Below are positions 22,245 through 32,345 of a stretch of DNA of 64,000 bases, one piece after another. This DNA comes from Rhizomys pruinosus. Its lineage: Eukaryota; Chordata; Mammalia; Rodentia; Spalacidae. A program made the translations under genes and the position numbers. The DNA lies in the NCBI GenBank assembly GCA_009823505.1, contig VZQC01001015.1, positions 744,902 to 808,901 on the forward strand, in the 5' to 3' direction. Position 1 is the first letter of the stretch. Each line of letters starts with the position of its first letter. The notes below the pieces were generated by a model. It was not told the DNA's origin. It saw only the letters and a program-made list of their open reading frames with translations, and did no database searches.

Positions 22245-22388
22245 TCTTTTTGAGACAGGGTCTCCCTTTAGTCCCTTTAGAACTGGCCTGGAGCTCGCTC
22301 TGTAGACCAGGCTGGCCCTGAACTCACAGAGATCTTCCTGCCTCCGCCTCCCGAGTGCTGGGATTAAAGGCATGCACTACCACGCCCG
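22165..22388 (-). mobile_element. B1 SINE with (TTG)n/T-rich tail
   Basis: Inverted B1 from CCGGGCGTGGTAGTGC to CCCTGTCTCAAAAAG, with a small internal duplication (TAGTCCCTTTAG). GGAGGTTTTT flanks both sides as a probable TSD. Confidence 0.92.
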
Positions 22389-22394
22389 GTTGGG

Positions 22395-22552
22395 AGGTTT
22401 TTTATTACCGCAACCACCCAGCTCTGCCAGGGCCCTGCCAAAGCAGCCTAGATGATATATAAACAAGTGGCTGTGGCTGAGTTCCAGTAAAACATTATTT
22501 ACACAAACAAGTGCAGGAATGAACTTGACCAACAAGCTTTACGTTTGCCAGC
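22395..22552 (+). mobile_element. ancient hAT-type fragment
   Basis: CTGCCAAAGCAGCCTAGATG, TATAAACAAGTGGCTGTGGC, TTCCAGTAAAACATTATTTA and TTACGTTTGCCAGCC match, in order, the same hAT-type family as at 20240 and 33955. Confidence 0.6.
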
Positions 22553-22684
22553 CTGTAATATAGCAGATAGTACTTGAGATGGGGGGGGGGTCTCTGATAT
22601 AAATCCCTACAGAAGTGATTTCTGAAGTTGCATTATATTGTGTTGTGTTTTGTGTTGTGTTATATTGTACTTTGAGTCTGGTTT

Positions 22685-22878
22685 CATGAATCCTCAGGCT
22701 GCCTTCAAACTCCCTAGGAATCCAAGAATGACCTTGAACTTCTGGTCCTCCAGACTCCATTTCCCGGATGCTGGGAACTACAGGTGTGCGCCACCTTGTC
22801 TTGTTGGTGCAGACAGAATGCAAGACCTTGTGCACACTGGCAAGCACTATAACAACTGAGCTGTCTCCCAAACCCCAC
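22685..22878 (-). mobile_element. ID-B1 composite SINE (B4 family)
   Basis: Inverted B1-like body (AATGACCTTGAACTTCTGGT, GATGCTGGGAACTACAGGTG) followed by inverted ID head (CACTATAACAACTGAGCTGT, CTCCCAAACCCC). Confidence 0.65.
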
Positions 22879-23070
22879 ACGTTGCCCTTTAAAAATGTGT
22901 TCCTAGGACGAACCAGAAAGGACCAGAGATGTGAATCCGGAATGGAGAGAAAGCTCAGCCACATGCAGCCCAGAGTTGGCTCTGCCTGGGCTCCAGGACT
23001 CTCTCCCAGCAGTGGTTAGCTGAGGGCCACCCAAGGGTGTCCAGTAGCCATGGAACTCTGTCCAGGTGTC

Positions 23071-23412
23071 CTAGCCGCTTTCATATTGCTGTGAGAAAAC
23101 ACTCTGACCAATATGAGCTTGGGAAGAAAAGGGTTTATTTGTCTTACATTTCCTGGGTCACAGTTCATCACTCAGGGCAGGAACCTGGAGGCAGGAGCTG
23201 AAGCACAGGCCATGGAGGAAAGCTGCTTACTGGCTTGCTCCCCTGGCCTATGCTCAGCCTGCTTTCTTATACAATGCACAATGACCTGCCTGGGGTGGCA
23301 CCACCTACAGTGAGCTGGGCCTTCCCACATTACTCAGCAATCAAGAAAATCCCCCACAGACATGGCCACAGGCCAGCCAAATGGAGAAAATTCCGCAACT
23401 GAGGTTTCCTCC
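23071..23412 (+). mobile_element. rodent interspersed repeat
   Basis: CTTTCATATTGCTGTGAGAA, AAAGGGTTTATTTGTCTTAC, GGCAGGAACCTGGAGGCAGG and CTGCTTACTGGCTTGCTCCC are hallmarks of a repeat very common in rodents, related to the copy at 14403. Family name uncertain. Confidence 0.6.
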
Positions 23413-23416
23413 ATCC

Positions 23417-23600
23417 AGGTTATTTCCATCCCTCCCAGTCCCCCACCCACTCCTCCCACGTCCACTCCACTCTCTCTCAATTTCTTGTCCCCTTTAGTGT
23501 TACATTACATATATGAATATATATAATGCACTGAGTCCATTAACTGGTGCTTATGTGAACCTGTGCTTCAGTCTAGGCCAAAAACATTATTTTAAGAGTT
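23417..23600 (-). mobile_element. rodent L1 3' UTR fragment
   Basis: The pyrimidine-rich run CCCACCCACTCCTCCCACGT, then CTCTCAATTTCTTGTCCCC, then CACTGAGTCCATTAACTGGT resembles the inverted 3' UTR of old rodent L1 (Lx-type). Confidence 0.5.
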
Positions 23601-23652
23601 CATATAAATTTTTAACTATTTCACATAATGAAAGAAATTAAAAAAAAAAAAA

Positions 23653-23812
23653 GCTGGAGAGATGGCTGAGTGGTTGAGCACTGGCTGCTCTTGCAGAGAA
23701 CCTGGGGTTCAATTCCCAGGACCCACATGGCGGCTAACAACCATCTGTAACTCCAGTTCCGAAGGCTCTGATGTTCTCTTCCGACCTCTACAGGCATCAC
23801 CCATGTCATTTG
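23653..23812 (+). mobile_element. B2 SINE, 3' truncated
   Basis: Head GCTGGAGAGATGGCTGAGTG and body to CTCTTCCGACCTCTACAGGC are kept, while the 3' tail is lost into single-copy sequence. Confidence 0.85.
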
Positions 23813-23944
23813 CTTGTTGTCCTACTGAGGGTCCACATGCCCTCCCCTCTGCCATGCCACTCTCAACCTAGCAACAGCCACCCTTTGCCTTTGCATAAGT
23901 GTCCCCAGCAGTGGACCTAAGGGTCCCCTGAAAGCTATAATGCT

Positions 23945-24235
23945 CTCATTCACTCATTCAATCAGCAAACATTTTCAATCAGCACCTATTATGTGCCAGG
24001 CATCCCCAAAACCTCAGACCTTGATCCCAGTGGTAGTTAACACTAGGTTCACGTGCTGTCAGCATTCTCTCAGGATCTCCATCCCAAATCCTCGGAAGCG
24101 GGTTTCATGATGTCTTTCTTTTGTAGATATGAAAACAGATCTTCAGAAGGTTAAGCCATAGACAGTTAGGAGACAGCAAACCCAGAATTTTAAACCCAGA
24201 ATTTTAAACACACATCTACTAGATTCCACTGTCTG
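23945..24235 (-). mobile_element. MIR element
   Basis: CACTCATTCAATCAGCAAAC, CACCTATTATGTGCCAGGCA and later AGATATGAAAACAGATCTTC, AGAAGGTTAAGCC follow the inverted MIR order over nearly full length. Confidence 0.55.
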
Positions 24236-24269
24236 GCAGAAGTATATAATTAATGGGAAAAATACTAGA

Positions 24270-24352
24270 GGCTGGGGCTACAGCTCAATGGTACCATACT
24301 TGCCTAGAATGCACAAAGGCCTGGGTTCTATCCTGGCAACACATATACAGGG

Positions 24353-24387
<35 letters not shown>

Positions 24388-24572
24388 ACACCACACACAC
24401 ACACACTCACACACACACACACACATGTTTTCTTTATGTGGTAGCACACAGCTTATTCCCAGCACCTGGGAAGTAAGGAGATCTGGCACTCGAGGCCATC
24501 TCCAGCTACATGGCCAGTTGGACGCTAACCTGGGCTACATAAGACCCCTGTCTCATATCTCAAAATAAAAAC
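24270..24572 (+). mobile_element. ID-B1 composite SINE with internal (CA)n
   Basis: ID head (GAGGCTGGGGCTACAGCTCA, TTGCCTAGAATGCAC) and B1-like tail (GTAGCACACAGCTTATTCCC, GACCCCTGTCTCATATC) are separated by a CA repeat at 24356-24425, which grew inside the element. Confidence 0.7.
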
Positions 24573-24863
24573 AGGGCTAACACTAAATACCATATCTGAG
24601 GCACCTTTCTAAGATCCTTTCTACATGCTGTGTCGTGTAGTCTTACCTTCCCTGACATCACACCGTATCTGTGTCTGTCAGCGAGTCCACTTCACACCTG
24701 ACGTCTCTAAGGCCAACAGAAACTGAGTGATGTGACACCCTACCAGTCTTCAGCTGGTGAACCTTGAAATTTTTTAATTCAAGAGTTTTTAAAGAAATGT
24801 TTTAATGAGACAATATAATATTTATACACCTTTAGGGAGTACATTATGATAAATTTTTTACTT

Positions 24864-25016
24864 TTGGGTTTTTTTTTTTTTTGAGACAGGGTTTCCCTAT
24901 AGCCCCAGTTGTTCTAGAGCTCACTATGTAGACCAGGCTGGCCTTGAACTCACAGAAATCTGCCTGCCTCTGCCTCCCAAGTGCTGGGATTAAAGGTGAG
25001 TGCCACTGTGCCCAGC
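24864..25016 (-). mobile_element. B1 SINE
   Basis: Inverted B1 from GCTGGGCACAGTGGC to CCCTGTCTCAAAAAA. TATGATAAATT and TATGATAATTT flank it as a probable TSD. Confidence 0.93.
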
Positions 25017-25194
25017 TATGATAATTTAACATATGTATGCAATGTATAAAGTTGGTATCAGGGTATAAGTTTCTCTGACTCTTCGAGATCTCTGCTAAAT
25101 CCAGTCTACTGGATTCTAGAGTCTAGGGATCAGATTTAACATTTTTTAAGTTATCCAAAAAGAGGATTCAGAAATGAAGCAACAAGAAATATTA

Positions 25195-25370
25195 AAAGAT
25201 ACTGAGAGTAGCATCTGTGCAGAGTGAGGCTCTTCTCCCAGTGATATACATAGGTGGTATCCTTAAGCCCATTTTACAGATGGAAAAATGGAGGTGGAAC
25301 GAGATGAAGTCATTCATCGAGATCACACAAATGCTTTGGCAAAGGGGGGCAGAATCCAAGGACAGAATAT
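25195..25370 (-). mobile_element. MIR fragment
   Basis: TAAGCCCATTTTACAGATGG, then AAAAATGGAGGTGGAACGAG, then GATCACACAAATGCTTTGGC is a recognisable inverted MIR core. Confidence 0.65.
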
Positions 25371-25394
25371 TCTCTCTCCAAAAAATGCACAGAT

Positions 25395-25785
25395 GAACCC
25401 TGTCTACACAGAGGAAAGTAGAGACAAGCTTTCCTGGGCACTTGACCATGACTCAGGTGCATGAAGGATAGATAGGCATGGTCCCCACCTGTTCTCTGAC
25501 AGTGTCCCTAGTGAGCCAAAGGGATTTGAGTGGAGTGTCGGCCAGGCTGGGTAAAGAGAGTCTAGGAAAGAAACAGGGTCTATGGATCCCCTGAATTCCT
25601 GGTCACTGCCCAGGGCCAGGATTTCCTCCTTCTTCCCTTCATCAGAGCTCCGCTGTCTCCAGTAACGAGAGATACAAAACTCAGACTTGTTGAGAATGGA
25701 CCGAGTGTCTGTTGGCTGTGGCTTCTCAGATGTGGGCACGACACCTCCATCCCCGCTATGCCTGCCCATTTTTTTCAGTCTAATG
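25395..25785. other. single-copy stretch, nothing identified
   Basis: A 129-codon minus-strand frame (25404-25793) has no recognisable domain and is not called. Confidence 0.35.
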
Positions 25786-26265
25786 AACTCCAACCATCAG
25801 CAAACTTAAGTTCGGCTGTCTGTTCGTGCATGGTTAATATTAAAAATGTACTAACAGTGTGGCTGAGAAATCAAATTATGCACATAAATATGCTGGCATG
25901 GCAGAGGCGGCGGCAGGAGCTGAAGTTGGCAGCGCTGACGCCAGTTCACATTTGCAAATCGCCCGTCAATCTGTCATTAAACATGTTATCAAATGATGAT
26001 AAGTGTATGCTTCTTGCTTGCATTGGTGAGTCGACTCCCAGTGTTGATGCACATTAATGGGATAATACGTATTAACATAGTTGTGCTTGGATGAACACAA
26101 AACATTTCTTATCTGTCTCAGTTTGTTTCCCCTTGTGGCCCCCAAGTAAGTGTTTTGTGTTATCGAATTGCCAAAAAGGGGGGGAAATATATTACTTTTA
26201 ATTAGCAAGGCGGTGATGGGATTTTTCACCCGGTATCTCCCCCCAAATCTCTGCAACTCCCATGT
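25786..26265. promoter_or_regulatory. strong candidate developmental enhancer / conserved noncoding element
   Basis: This is a repeat-free, motif-dense block. It includes the palindromic octamer-like ATTTGCAAAT at 25950-25959 (POU type), CTGTCATTAA at 25971-25980 (TALE/homeodomain cores), TTATCAAATGATGATAAG at 25986-26003 (GATA and PBX-like words), GATGCACATTAATGGGATAA near 26046-26065, and TTTTAATTAGC near 26196-26206. A 99-codon frame crosses it, but the amino-acid composition looks random. The regulatory role is inference; alignment to other mammals would decide. Confidence 0.5.
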
Positions 26266-26267
26266 GT

Positions 26268-26268
26268 T

Positions 26269-26319
<51 letters not shown>
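26268..26319. repeat. (GA)n microsatellite
   Basis: Almost pure GA run immediately downstream of the enhancer-like block. Confidence 0.97.
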
Positions 26320-26320
<1 letters not shown>

Positions 26321-26860
26321 CTATTGTCTTCTTTTGGTAAAACGATTAATGTCTACAGCTCAAAACCTGGCAATTATACTGTGTCTTAATGCACTGGCCT
26401 TTCATCTGGGTCCTTGCTCTTGACAAGTCTGATCATTTCAGCTCACTGATATGAAAGGCAGCAGAGGAAATGATCACAGACATCGCGGTTCTGTCACAAG
26501 ACCTGGCGCTGCCATTCGGTTCCTGGGTTTGCATCCTGATGCTACTCAGTGGAGTCAGAGAGGAAAGAGACAGATGGTGGCCCCAGGCATTACCCAGACT
26601 TTTGAGTGTCACTATGCTGAGGAGAGAGGTTGTAACCACCCTGTTTCCCAAACCTGAGGATTGAGAAAATATGCCAGTCCCTACAACCCTACAAAACAAG
26701 AAACACAGCGTTCAAAAGTCAAGGGTGGTTACCATGATCCCAGAGCACAAGAACAAATGTAGACATTGATTGCATGCAACAGTGTTCAATTAAAGTCTGT
26801 TTTCTAATGACCTGAAGGCAATTGGGTTATTTTTTAAATCCAAAATGTAAATAAAGTCAA
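26320..26860. other. repeat-free single-copy stretch
   Basis: The first 150 bp (AAAACGATTAATGTCTACAG, CCTGGCAATTATACTGTGTC) continue the enhancer-like texture. The rest is unremarkable. Confidence 0.4.
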
Positions 26861-26877
26861 GAAAGTCTTTTTTGCTT

Positions 26878-27022
26878 ATTCATTTATGTGAGGCAGGTTC
26901 TCACTCTATAGCCCAGGCTAGACTAGAATTCACCATGTAAGCCCAGATTGGCTTTGAACTTACAGCAATTCCCCTGCCTCCCACCTCCTGAGTGCTGGGA
27001 TTACAGATGTGAGCCACTATAC
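26878..27022 (-). mobile_element. old B1 SINE
   Basis: TGAGGCAGGTTCTCACTCTA, ATGTAAGCCCAGATTGGC and GAGTGCTGGGATTACAGATG follow the inverted B1. Confidence 0.8.
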
Positions 27023-27024
27023 CT

Positions 27025-27211
27025 GTGTGTGTATTTTATTTGCCTGCATGTATGTTAAGTGCACTATGTGCATGCACTGGCTGAAGAGGTCAGAAGAGGT
27101 AACTGGAGTTATAGATGGTTGTGCACTGTCATGTGGGCGCTGGAAACAGAACCCAGGACCTCCGCAAGAGCAGCAAGTGCTTTTAACCACTGGGCCATCT
27201 CCGCAGCCCCC
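27025..27211 (-). mobile_element. older B2 SINE
   Basis: GTCATGTGGGCGCTGGAAAC, AGAGCAGCAAGTGCTTTTAA and CACTGGGCCATCTCCGCAGC read as an inverted B2, joined to the B1 upstream. Confidence 0.85.
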
Positions 27212-27404
27212 GAATTTAGAGATTCTTGAATGAACATTTTGACCATTGTGAATATTTGGAGCAGATACTGAGTCAGTTCATTGTTTGGGAAAAGGCACTG
27301 GACTTCAGGTGTCCTCAGGAAGTGATTTTCCTGACCCACTAGGATTCTATGTCTTCACAAGAGAATCGCCACAGCATTTTGGGGACGTGATCATTCAACA
27401 AAAA

Positions 27405-27690
27405 CGTGCTGGGTCTGGTGGAGAAGAGTGTCGTCCCAACTGCATTAGAAGCTGAGGGAAAAAAATCACAAGTTCACGGGAGGCAGAGGCAGGTGGATCT
27501 CTGTGAGTCTACATATAGGCTAGCTAGGGCTATAGAGGGAGACCCGGTCTCAAAAAAAAAAAAAAAAAAAAAAGCCAAAAAATATACAAAATTTAAAAAA
27601 AAAATCACAAGTTCAAAGCTTGCCTGAGCTACAGAATGAGTTCAGGTTCATCCTGGGCAAATTAGTTGAGACACTGACTCCAAATAAAAA
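27405..27690 (+). mobile_element. old B1-like element split by a younger B1
   Basis: The outer copy shows TGCTGGGTCTGGTGGAGAAG on the left and AGCTTGCCTGAGCTACAGAA on the right. A 5'-truncated B1 lies inside it. Confidence 0.65.
27477..27597 (+). mobile_element. 5'-truncated B1 with 18-bp TSD, nested
   Basis: It starts at CGGGAGGCAGAGGCAGGTGG and ends in a long A tail. AAAAAAATCACAAGTTCA is duplicated at 27459-27476 and 27598-27615. Confidence 0.9.
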
Positions 27691-27703
27691 AAGAAATTTA
27701 AAA

Positions 27704-28012
27704 GAGGGCTAGAGACACAGCTCAGTGGTAGCACTTTTTAAATTTTTTTTATTAATTTTATTTATTTATGTGTATGAATGTACTGTCTGCATGCAGGTCT
27801 GTGCACCCGTGTCATGCAATGCTGCGGAGGTTAGAAGAGGGTGTCAGATTCCCCTGGGCCTAGAGTTAAAGATGGTTCTCAGCCGCCATGTGGGTGCTGG
27901 GGATCGAACCCGGGTCCTCTGTAAGAGCGGTCGGTGTTCTTAACCACTAGGCCATCTCTCCAGCCCCAGTGGTAGCACTTTTAAGACCTTGGTATAATCC
28001 CAAGTATTGAAA
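27704..28012 (+). mobile_element. ID-like SINE split by a young B2
   Basis: GGCTAGAGACACAGCTCAGT up to 27738 and AAGACCTTGGTATAATCCC from 27983 are the two halves of one ID-like head. Confidence 0.65.
27739..27967 (-). mobile_element. young B2 SINE with 15-bp TSD
   Basis: Inverted B2. AGTGGTAGCACTTTT is duplicated at 27724-27738 and 27968-27982. This copy has a short deletion where the 17-bp duplication would be. Confidence 0.95.
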
Positions 28013-28120
28013 GAAAAAAAAAAAACACAAAAATGTATAGGGATCATCACTGCATTCCATGGCTCTCCTTAGATGCAGGGAGCCAGGCAGACACACATCC
28101 TGCCACGAAGTGGCGTTTGC

Positions 28121-28440
28121 TGTGGTTTGAATGTGAAATGTGTCCTGAATGCTCATGTGCTTGAACACTTGGGCCTCACCTGGTGGTGCTGTTTAGGAAG
28201 GTTCTGGAATCTTTAAAAAGGTGAAACCTTACTGGAGGAAGTACATCACTGGAGGTGGGCCTTGAGCATTTATAGCCCACGCCACTTCCTGTCTACACTG
28301 CCTCATGCTCCTGCCTTCTCCACCAAGATAGACAGTACCCCTCCAGAGCTGTGAGTCAAAAGGAGCCTGCTTTCTCTTAAGTTCCTTTTGTTAGGGTATT
28401 TTATCACACTATGGAAAAAATGACAGAACTTTATTTTTAA
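28121..28440 (+). mobile_element. MaLR-type solitary LTR
   Basis: GCTGTGGTTTGAATGTGAAA, TCACCTGGTGGTGCTGTTTA, GGAGGAAGTACATCACTGG, CCACTTCCTGTCTACACTG and TTAGGGTATTTTATCACAC follow a MaLR-type (MLT1/MT-like) LTR from end to end. No internal viral gene is present. A truncated relative is at 52510. Confidence 0.7.
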
Positions 28441-28985
28441 AATTACTACCTAATGATTGATTTCCACAATGTGAAATGTAAGCGGAGGTCCACAGGGGAT
28501 GGAGTTTTGTACCATTACTTCCAGATCTTGGTTGGAAGCATTCTTGCCCATTAATCATGACAAAAGGTTATTGTGCTTGGGCTTTCTGGCTCCTTGTTTA
28601 CATGTATTTTGAATTAGCATTGACTTCTTGCCTTTTGTGTTTATTCGTAAGTGGGGTGAGCCATAGATTAATGAGTAGAATTATTGTTGGTGTTATGAAC
28701 ACACTAATTAAAAGAATATTCTATTGCAAGGCTTGGTGAGAAGAGCACTGTATCATTGGTGACATAAGAACTGGAAGCGTGGGGAAGAGTGTGGGAAACA
28801 GGAAAAGATGTGGAGTGCGGGATAAAGGACGGGGTCCTCAAGGTGCCCGCCGTCTTCACTCCGTCATCTCTCAGAGCATTTTACCACACACGGGCGTGAA
28901 GAGAAGCTATTTGGTTTCTATTTCTGGAGTTAGCTACTTCATTTTACTTTATACAATTTATTTTATTATGATTTTTATAAGATTG
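28441..28985. promoter_or_regulatory. candidate conserved noncoding element
   Basis: Repeat-free and AT-rich, with CTACCTAATGATTGATTTCC near 28447, GCCCATTAATCATGAC near 28547-28562, AGATTAATGAGTAG near 28664 and CACTAATTAAAAG near 28701. Homeodomain-type TAAT cores are dense in 28440-28720. Function is inferred. Confidence 0.42.
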
Positions 28986-28989
28986 ATTT

Positions 28990-29202
28990 ATTTTTAATTC
29001 ATATGTGTGAGTGTTTGCTTGCATCTATATAAGTGTACCACACACATGCCTGGGGCCCTTGGAGTTGAGAAGAGGGCATCAGATCTTCTGCCACTAGAGT
29101 TACAAGATGGTTGTGAGTCCCCGTGGGTGCTGGGAAGTAAACCTGGGTCCTCTGCAAGAGCAGCAAGTGCTCTTAACCACAGTGGAGTCATCTCTTCAAC
29201 CC
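28990..29202 (-). mobile_element. older B2 SINE
   Basis: Inverted B2: GTGGGTGCTGGGAAGTAAAC, AGAGCAGCAAGTGCTCTTAA, CATCTCTTCAACCC. Confidence 0.88.
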
Positions 29203-29204
29203 GT

Positions 29205-29325
29205 ATTTTAGTTAGTTACTTACTTACTTAGTTACTTAGTTACAAGGTCTCACTCTATAGCCCAGACTAGCCTGGAGTTCACTGTGTAGAACAGGCCGGG
29301 ATTACAGGAATAAACCTCCACATCT
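29205..29325 (-). mobile_element. decayed B1 fragment after a (TTAC)n run
   Basis: TTAGTTACTTACTTACTTAG precedes AGGTCTCACTCTATAGCCCA and GTGTAGAACAGGCCGGGATT. The element lacks its 5' third. Confidence 0.6.
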
Positions 29326-29329
29326 TTCT

Positions 29330-29760
29330 GTTTTCTGAGGACAGAGGCAGCCAGCTTCTCTCAGAGTCCAGAAGACACCTTGTCCTCTGGGGGTTTGTTC
29401 AGATCTGTAATACTTCTGAGTTGTCTGATGACAAGACACCAGAGCCTCAGCTGGTCCCCAAGGATGCTCAAAGGCTGGTGAGATTGTCCCTACCTAAGTG
29501 CCTCATGAGGTACAGGCAGACAGGTGAGGGGATTGTAAATCCCAGGGTCTTAGCCCCGTGCCATAATAGGAACAACTCAGTCATGAACCAATGGGACATC
29601 AGCCTTGTCAACTGGTATTAAGATCAAATGGTTACTTTGCATTATGACCATTTATTTAGCCTGTTAAATATACTGAGATTTGTCAAGGAGATGAAAATTG
29701 ATAAGGTAACAATAAGAGCCTATACTGACTGAGGAATTAAACCATACTTTTCTAGTATTT
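29330..29760. other. single-copy stretch, partly enhancer-like
   Basis: No repeat is recognised. The last 200 bp (GCATTATGACCATTTATTTA, GAAAATTGATAAGGTAAC) have CNE-like texture but fewer motifs than neighbouring islands. Confidence 0.35.
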
Positions 29761-29913
29761 TTTTTTTTTTGTCTTTTTTAAACAGGGTCTCCCTTTAATC
29801 TCAGCTGGCCTAGAGCTTGTTATGTAAAACAAGCTGTCCTTGAATTCACAGGGATCCACCTGCCTCTGCCTCCCAAGGGCTGGGATTAAAGGCATGTGCC
29901 ACAACACCCAGCC
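29761..29913 (-). mobile_element. B1 SINE
   Basis: Inverted B1: TAAACAGGGTCTCCCTTTAA, GGGCTGGGATTAAAGGCATG, CAACACCCAGC. Confidence 0.9.
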
Positions 29914-29980
29914 TAAGACCGTTCTTAGTCACCATGTGGGTGCTCTGCAAGAGCAGTCAGTGCTCTTAACCACTGCCCCT
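29914..29980 (-). mobile_element. B2 fragment between two B1s
   Basis: AAGACCGTTCTTAGTCACCA, TGTGGGTGCTCTGCAAGAGC and AGTGCTCTTAACCACTGCCC are the inverted head of a B2 missing its middle. Confidence 0.75.
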
Positions 29981-29984
29981 CTAG

Positions 29985-30162
29985 TTTGGTTTATTTATTT
30001 ATTTATTTATTTTTTTTGGTCTTTTTGAGACAGGGTCTCCCTGTAGCCCTAGCTGTCCTGGAACTCACTCTGTAGACCAGGCTGGCCTTGAACTCACAAA
30101 GATCTGCCTACCTCTGCCTCCCAAGTGCTAGGATTAAAGGTGTGTGCCACCACACCCAGCTT
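29985..30162 (-). mobile_element. B1 SINE with (TTTA)n tail
   Basis: Inverted B1 preceded by TTTATTTATTTA. CCCTGTAGCCCTAGCTGTCC and AAGTGCTAGGATTAAAGG are intact. Confidence 0.93.
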
Positions 30163-30360
30163 CTAGGTATGGTTTTTAATAGTACTCCCTAACTGCTACT
30201 TGACTTTGAGTTGCAACCCAGGCAGACTTGGTAATTCCTCTGACTCAACTCAGTGCCCCATGTACAGCACAGCTGTGTCCTGTTGAGTGTTCCCTGAAGA
30301 GAGTTGCTTCCCATCTGAAAGGCTGACAAACACGGGGAGACCAAGGTCGGAGGGAGGGCC

Positions 30361-30560
30361 TTTATTTTATATATATGAGCGGTTGGCCTGTATGTATGTA
30401 AGTGCATCACATTCTTGCCCATTGAGGCCAGAAGGGAGTGGGGGGCTCCCAGAACTGGAGTTATGGATATGGGTAGCCATCCTGTGGGTGCTGGCAGCCA
30501 AGGCTGGGCTCTCTGGAAGAACAGTAAATGCTCCTAACCACTGAGCCATCTCTCCAGCCC
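30361..30560 (-). mobile_element. older B2 SINE
   Basis: TGTATGTATGTAAGTGCATC, CCTGTGGGTGCTGGCAGCCA and CACTGAGCCATCTCTCCAGC are in inverted B2 order. Confidence 0.88.
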
Positions 30561-31370
30561 CGATGTTTGATATTTCTAAAGTATTTACGACAGCTTCCCC
30601 TAAAGGGTCTCTTCCTCCCCACGTGATTGATGGGCCCGTTGGATGAGATCTTAAGAGACACAATGGTATTCTGTCTTTTACCAAAAAGCCTCCAGCTTGA
30701 TGATAATCTTATGACCTTCCTCGAAGTTCAAAATGCCATGTGCTGACCCGAGGCCAGAAACAAATCTGGATCCCAGTTTTTTTTTTTTTTTACTATAATC
30801 CGAACCCTACAGTTTCAGTTTCTGGTTTTAAGAACTGCTAATACAAGAGGAGGGCCCATCCCTCGTGACCATCAAGGCTGCTAATATCTAACAAAGTTAC
30901 TTTGACCACCAATAAAATTCATGATAGATGAAAATAGAACCCTTTCTGCAAACATCAATATTGTCTTGCTTAATCTGATTGACTCGCGCTGAGCCTTTGA
31001 CATTTGTAATGGCTCCTTGCTTTTCTTCCTCCAAAGTATTTCAAAATAGAGAACCTTTCTATTCTATGAAAATATGTCAAATCTTCTCCCCTCCCCTGTC
31101 AGAGCAGTTTACCATCTTCCCTGTCCCCACTAATTTCCATGTGGGCTTCAAAAACGTCTACCCAGCCATCACCAAGAGGCTAGCCTGAGGAAGTGCTGAG
31201 TCTCAGACGTAATGTAAAAACCAGGCTTTAGACAGAGTTCTGCATGTCAAAAATGCATTACTGGTCAGTACATTTTAAGTTTAAATTGATGTTAAGTTTT
31301 TGTTCACAGAAACTTTGGCCTATTTGTGTTTTGTCATGGTCGTCTTCGTATATGAATTGTCTTGGTATCT
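30561..31370. promoter_or_regulatory. repeat-free island, candidate conserved noncoding element
   Basis: About 800 bp without a recognisable retroposon, apart from a T12 run near 30778. It carries TTGATGATAATCTTATGACC near 30698, GACCACCAATAAAATTCATG near 30904 and CTTAATCTGATTGACTCGCG near 30969. No exon is recognised. The regulatory assignment is inference. Confidence 0.38.
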
Positions 31371-31372
31371 TT

Positions 31373-31420
31373 GTGTGTGTGTGTGTGTGTGTGTGTGTCT
31401 GTGTGTGTCTGTGTCTATGT
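31373..31420. repeat. (TG)n microsatellite
   Basis: TG run with TCTG interruptions at the CA-rich end of an inverted B4A. Confidence 0.95.
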
Positions 31421-31439
31421 TAATTTATATATGCTCCCA

Positions 31440-31865
31440 TACGTGTATACAAGTGTATACACATGCATGTAGAGATCATAGGTTGACAGAAGTATCGTCC
31501 TCAATCATTTTCTACCTTTTTATTTTATTGTATTATTTTTATTTTTTTAAGACAGAGTCTTCCTGTAACCTCAACTGGGCTGGATCTCATTATGTATAGA
31601 TCAGACTGGCCCCAATCTCACAGAGCTCTGCCTACCTCTCCTCCCCAGTCCTGGGATTACAGGTGTGCACCACCATACCCAATCTGCCTTATTTTTTAGA
31701 CCAAGTCTCCCACCAAACCTAGAACTTCCCGATTCAGCTAGATTGGCTGGTCAGCTCCCAGTGCTGAGATCACAAGCGCTTGCTACTGCACCCGTTTTTT
31801 TATGTTGGGTGCTGGGGATCCAAACTCAGGTCCCTGAGCTTATGCAGCAGGTGGGGTACTGACTC
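31440..31865 (-). mobile_element. B4A-type SINE split by a B1
   Basis: GTAGAGATCATAGGTTGACA on the left and AAGTCTCCCACCAAACCTAG, GGTGCTGGGGATCCAAACTC, GGGGTACTGACTCAGCC on the right are inverted B4A. The B1 at 31535-31684 separates them. Confidence 0.7.
31535..31684 (-). mobile_element. B1 SINE nested in B4A
   Basis: Inverted B1: AAGACAGAGTCTTCCTGTAA, CAGTCCTGGGATTACAGGTG, CACCATACCCA. Confidence 0.85.
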
Positions 31866-32345
31866 AGCCATGCCAAGGATGAGATCCGCTCATTCATACC
31901 ACACTGCTGTGCAGCACCCGCTATGACCTGACTCTGTGACAGGTCAAGCAAGGTCTTCTGAAGATCAGATTGCCCCAGCAGCTCTGCTTCAGGAAGGTGC
32001 TCACGTGTCAAGCCCAGAAAAGGCAGCTAAACCACAGTAGGGGAAAGGCAGCTTCGGACAAGTTGAGGCAAGACTTGTCCACGGAGGACAACTGAGCCAA
32101 GAGCAGGATGAAGGGGAGAAACACCGGCTTGTCTGGGAACTTGCACTAAATTGGCTTCCAATGCCCAGAGCAAGTAAAGAAGCCATAGAGAACATGATCA
32201 AAGAGTCTTTATGGCTGGACTTATTAGAGATCTTACAGTAGTGACAAAAACCATTCCTCAGAACCAGGGAATCACCTCACAGTGAAATCTAGGAACTTTC
32301 TACATTGTTTATTTTTTAAATATAACTTTCTTTTTATCACTCTTT
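31866..32345. other. single-copy stretch, nothing identified
   Basis: No recognised feature. Confidence 0.4.

Noticed and set aside
21897..22373. 158-codon minus-strand frame
   Set aside because: Its N-terminal part is an inverted B1 with a poly-Lys/Gln stretch from the A/CAA tail.
22539..22964. 141-codon minus-strand frame
   Set aside because: It runs through an ID-B1 composite SINE and a TTG/TTA-rich tract and has no recognisable domain.
25758..26057. 99-codon plus-strand frame in the enhancer-like block
   Set aside because: Composition looks random, and the motif density fits regulatory DNA better than coding DNA.
28121..28440. Possible endogenous retrovirus with genes
   Set aside because: Only a MaLR-type LTR is present; no internal gag, pol or env sequence is seen in the flanks.
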